Of a stretch of 64,000 nucleotides of DNA, positions 62,610-64,000 are shown piece after piece (within the stretch, counting starts at the first letter, position 1; the number at the start of each line of letters is the position of its first letter). The DNA is from Affinundibacterium fentianense (GTDB lineage Bacteria; Pseudomonadota; Gammaproteobacteria; Burkholderiales; Burkholderiaceae_D). The stretch covers positions 248,001-312,000 of the forward strand of contig NZ_JAGSPJ010000004.1 in the NCBI RefSeq assembly GCF_018139545.1, given 5' to 3'. A program made the translations under genes and the position numbers. Under the pieces are notes generated by a model. The model was given only the letters and a program-made list of their open reading frames with translations. It had not been told where the DNA came from and searched no databases.

Positions 62610-62975
62610 ATGGAATTTCAAACCATCCCTATTTTACGTATTTTTGACGAAGACAAAGCCAAGGAATTTTATCTAGATTTCCTCGGTATGCAGCTGGATT
62701 GGGAACATCGCTTTGAAGCGGGGATGCCGATTTACATGCAAGTATCGAATGGTGAATTCGTCTTGCACCTGAGCGAGCACTCTGGTGATTGCACTCCCGG
62801 TAGCAAAATATTTGTTCGAGTCAAACATTTCGAGAAATGGTTCGAGGCGATCAACGCTCGTCCCTATAAATACAATCGACCCACTATCGAAATGGCCAGT
62901 TGGGGTGATCGCACTTTCACCGTGACCGATCCGTTTTCGAATCGACTGCTGTTCAATGAAACAAAAGAAATGTGA
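62610..62975 (+). CDS. Glyoxalase-superfamily protein
   Basis: I chose ATG 62610 with an AGGA site seven bases upstream; the frame opens at 62529 inside the MAPEG gene end. The 121-residue product begins MEFQTIPILRIFDEDKAKEFYLDFLGMQLDWEHRF and ends with VTDPFSNRLLFNE, which is typical of bleomycin-resistance-like VOC proteins. It probably follows the MAPEG gene on one transcript. The next gene overlaps its stop by four bases. Confidence 0.88.
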   Translation: MEFQTIPILRIFDEDKAKEFYLDFLGMQLDWEHRFEAGMPIYMQVSNGEFVLHLSEHSGDCTPGSKIFVRVKHFEKWFEAINARPYKYNRPTIEMASWGDRTFTVTDPFSNRLLFNETKEM

Positions 62976-63268
62976 ATGCCATTCCGACTGAGGCCCAAAA
63001 ATTCGACCAGAGCAATCCTATGACCTTGAATAAAACTATCATTTTAATTAATCTTGGTATCGTTGGTGCTGGAGTTCTATTCTTATCCACTCTTGTTTCG
63101 ACCACGCTACCGACTCTGCTCAAATTCAGCGACTTTGAACTCGGGTGGATACGCAATATGTGCTTACTTGCGACGGTATCGACTATCCTGATTGCAGCCA
63201 GCAAAAGAACGCGAGCAGCGGAAGGAATCAAAGGCAATGAGAGCACCGCTAAGAGAACTGGACAATAG
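62972..63268 (+). CDS. Small membrane protein, 98 aa
   Basis: The frame starts with GTG 62972, overlapping the stop of the VOC gene (ATGTGA), or with ATG 63020. It has two hydrophobic segments (IILINLGIVGAGVLFLSTLVSTTL and MCLLATVSTILIAAS) and a basic C-terminus (SKRTRAAEG). No family was recognised. The overlap suggests translational coupling to the VOC gene. Confidence 0.65.
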   Translation: MNAIPTEAQKFDQSNPMTLNKTIILINLGIVGAGVLFLSTLVSTTLPTLLKFSDFELGWIRNMCLLATVSTILIAASKRTRAAEGIKGNESTAKRTGQ

Positions 63269-63332
63269 ATTAAGTCAAATTAACGACGACGCAGATATTC
63301 CTACAACACGCCACTTCACGCAATCTTGAAAA

Positions 63333-63599
63333 ATGATGAATCCATCCGACAAAACAACGACGACGAACCGCCCACTTTCGATTCGATTTATGATCGTTAG
63401 CCTCCTCGCTTGTATTTTGAGCGTCATCACGATAGCCGCTGGGGCCTTATACATTGGCCTAGAATTTGATGCCTACATGTCACATTGGTATGGCTCACAT
63501 AGCATCATCTTCCTCTGTTTTGCTGTCACCTATTTGATCGACTTTGGCGTTGCGCGTCTGCAAAAACCGCGCACTTTGCCATTGCAGACTGCGTCTTGA
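63333..63599 (+). CDS. Small membrane protein, 88 aa
   Basis: The 88 residues have two hydrophobic helices (FMIVSLLACILSVITIAAGALYIGL and SIIFLCFAVTYLIDFGV). A basic tail (RLQKPRTLPL) follows. No family was recognised. It lies 64 bases after the preceding gene on the same strand. Confidence 0.65.
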   Translation: MMNPSDKTTTTNRPLSIRFMIVSLLACILSVITIAAGALYIGLEFDAYMSHWYGSHSIIFLCFAVTYLIDFGVARLQKPRTLPLQTAS

Positions 63600-63610
63600 T
63601 ATTGCGTTCG

Positions 63611-63772
63611 ATGCGTTCGTCACTCATTGCACTCTGCATATTGGGTGCAATGCTGGTCGCGGCGTATTGCTTCGACTCAGATCAAGGTCGTTTCAGCGAT
63701 ACAAGAAATTTCATAGATCAATCCTTCGGCACCGCCAAAGCATCCCTTTCACACACTAACAACTTGATCTAA
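63611..63772 (+). CDS. Possible 53-aa exported small protein
   Basis: An ATG at 63611, 11 bases after the stop of the preceding gene, opens 53 codons: a hydrophobic N-terminus (SSLIALCILGAMLVAAYCF), then a polar tail. It looks like a small exported or anchored protein in an operon with the two membrane-protein genes. No ribosome binding site is clear. The last 230 bases of the window hold nothing supported. Confidence 0.35.
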   Translation: MRSSLIALCILGAMLVAAYCFDSDQGRFSDTRNFIDQSFGTAKASLSHTNNLI

Positions 63773-64000
63773 CAAGCAGGGCCCCAAGTAACGAGGCATA
63801 TTGCGCGCAGTAAGCTTTGCCGACGTGTATTACCACGCAAGACCAAATGGAGAAGACAAGATCGATCCTTCGTGCATTGTTTTAATCAGTGAACCAACTA
63901 AGCAAAATTACCAATACTCAAGCGTATCTGCTGCAACTAACTGCCTCTCTTGAACGACAACAGTCGAGGGCTCTTTCAATGCTTTACCACTCCGCAGAAC

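Noticed and set aside
63544-63759. 71-codon frame at the right end
   Set aside because: It overlaps the end of a membrane-protein gene in another frame and has no motif; the frame starting at 63611 is more plausible.
1-64000. CRISPR array, tRNA, rRNA or complete insertion sequence
   Set aside because: No regularly spaced repeats, cloverleaf-like sequences, rRNA motifs or transposase domains were seen.

Overview
The window looks like chromosomal DNA of a betaproteobacterium of the order Burkholderiales, most like Oxalobacteraceae such as Undibacterium. I infer this from gene content and protein style: a 180-kDa-type NAD-glutamate dehydrogenase, an NhaR-type LysR regulator, a DUF1800/DUF1501 pair, and hemE next to priA. 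No database search was possible. Base composition is moderate over most of the window. It becomes clearly A+T-richer at about 1-3300 and 59400-61150, which I read as acquired segments. No rRNA, tRNA, CRISPR array, intact insertion sequence or prophage was recognised.

Layout. 1-3.3 kb: an A+T-rich accessory segment with a cut-off DUF4214 lipoprotein, a small unknown gene, and a tight two-gene unit of a RecF/OLD-like ATPase plus a small PD-(D/E)XK-like protein, the best candidate here for an uncharacterised defence module. 3.3-8.1 kb: NAD-glutamate dehydrogenase. 8.4-11.6 kb: a molybdate uptake operon modABC-modE with a near-perfect ModE operator. 11.8-14.8 kb: a DUF3592-like membrane protein, a TPR-glycosyltransferase fusion, a frameshifted DUF3592-like gene and a TfoX C-domain protein. 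14.8-19.4 kb: a secreted S15 peptidase and an exported NHL-propeller/M23-like protein. 19.4-22.7 kb: small membrane, secreted, VOC and GNAT proteins. 22.8-25.9 kb: the DUF1800-DUF1501 pair. 26-29.5 kb: an ECF sigma factor facing a Ser/Thr kinase. 29.6-32.3 kb: a DUF2807 lipoprotein and the dicarboxylate transporter dctA.

32.4-36.6 kb holds a WYL regulator, a VOC protein, an EVE-domain protein and a membrane M28 peptidase. 36.6-39.7 kb holds a low-molecular-weight tyrosine phosphatase, a TPR-methyltransferase fusion, a DUF2798 protein and a MAPEG protein. 39.9-42.4 kb is a run of HPF/RaiA-like, TerB-like, DUF2062 and NhaR-like genes. 43-50.5 kb holds creD, a very large periplasmic-propeller sensor kinase with no receiver, and an ABC-2 exporter pair. 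50.6-53.3 kb is a BlaI/BlaR1-type repressor-protease operon with a perfect palindrome in its promoter. 53.4-55.5 kb holds a glycosyltransferase and a BioD-like P-loop protein. 55.6-59.3 kb holds priA and hemE around an intergenic region with a cluster of DnaA-box matches and an A+T-rich stretch, resembling a replication origin or DnaA-binding locus. 59.3-64 kb holds an A+T-rich patch with a membrane-anchored unknown protein, then a Bax-inhibitor-1 family protein, a MAPEG protein, a glyoxalase-fold protein and small membrane proteins.

Working together: ModE senses molybdate and probably represses modABC-modE through the operator upstream of modA. BlaI probably represses blaI-blaR1 until the membrane protease removes it. 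The ECF sigma factor and kinase probably form a signalling pair. The WYL regulator probably controls the genes immediately downstream. Start codons were moved to internal positions where a ribosome binding site, signal peptide or neighbouring operator made that start more credible; each case is noted.
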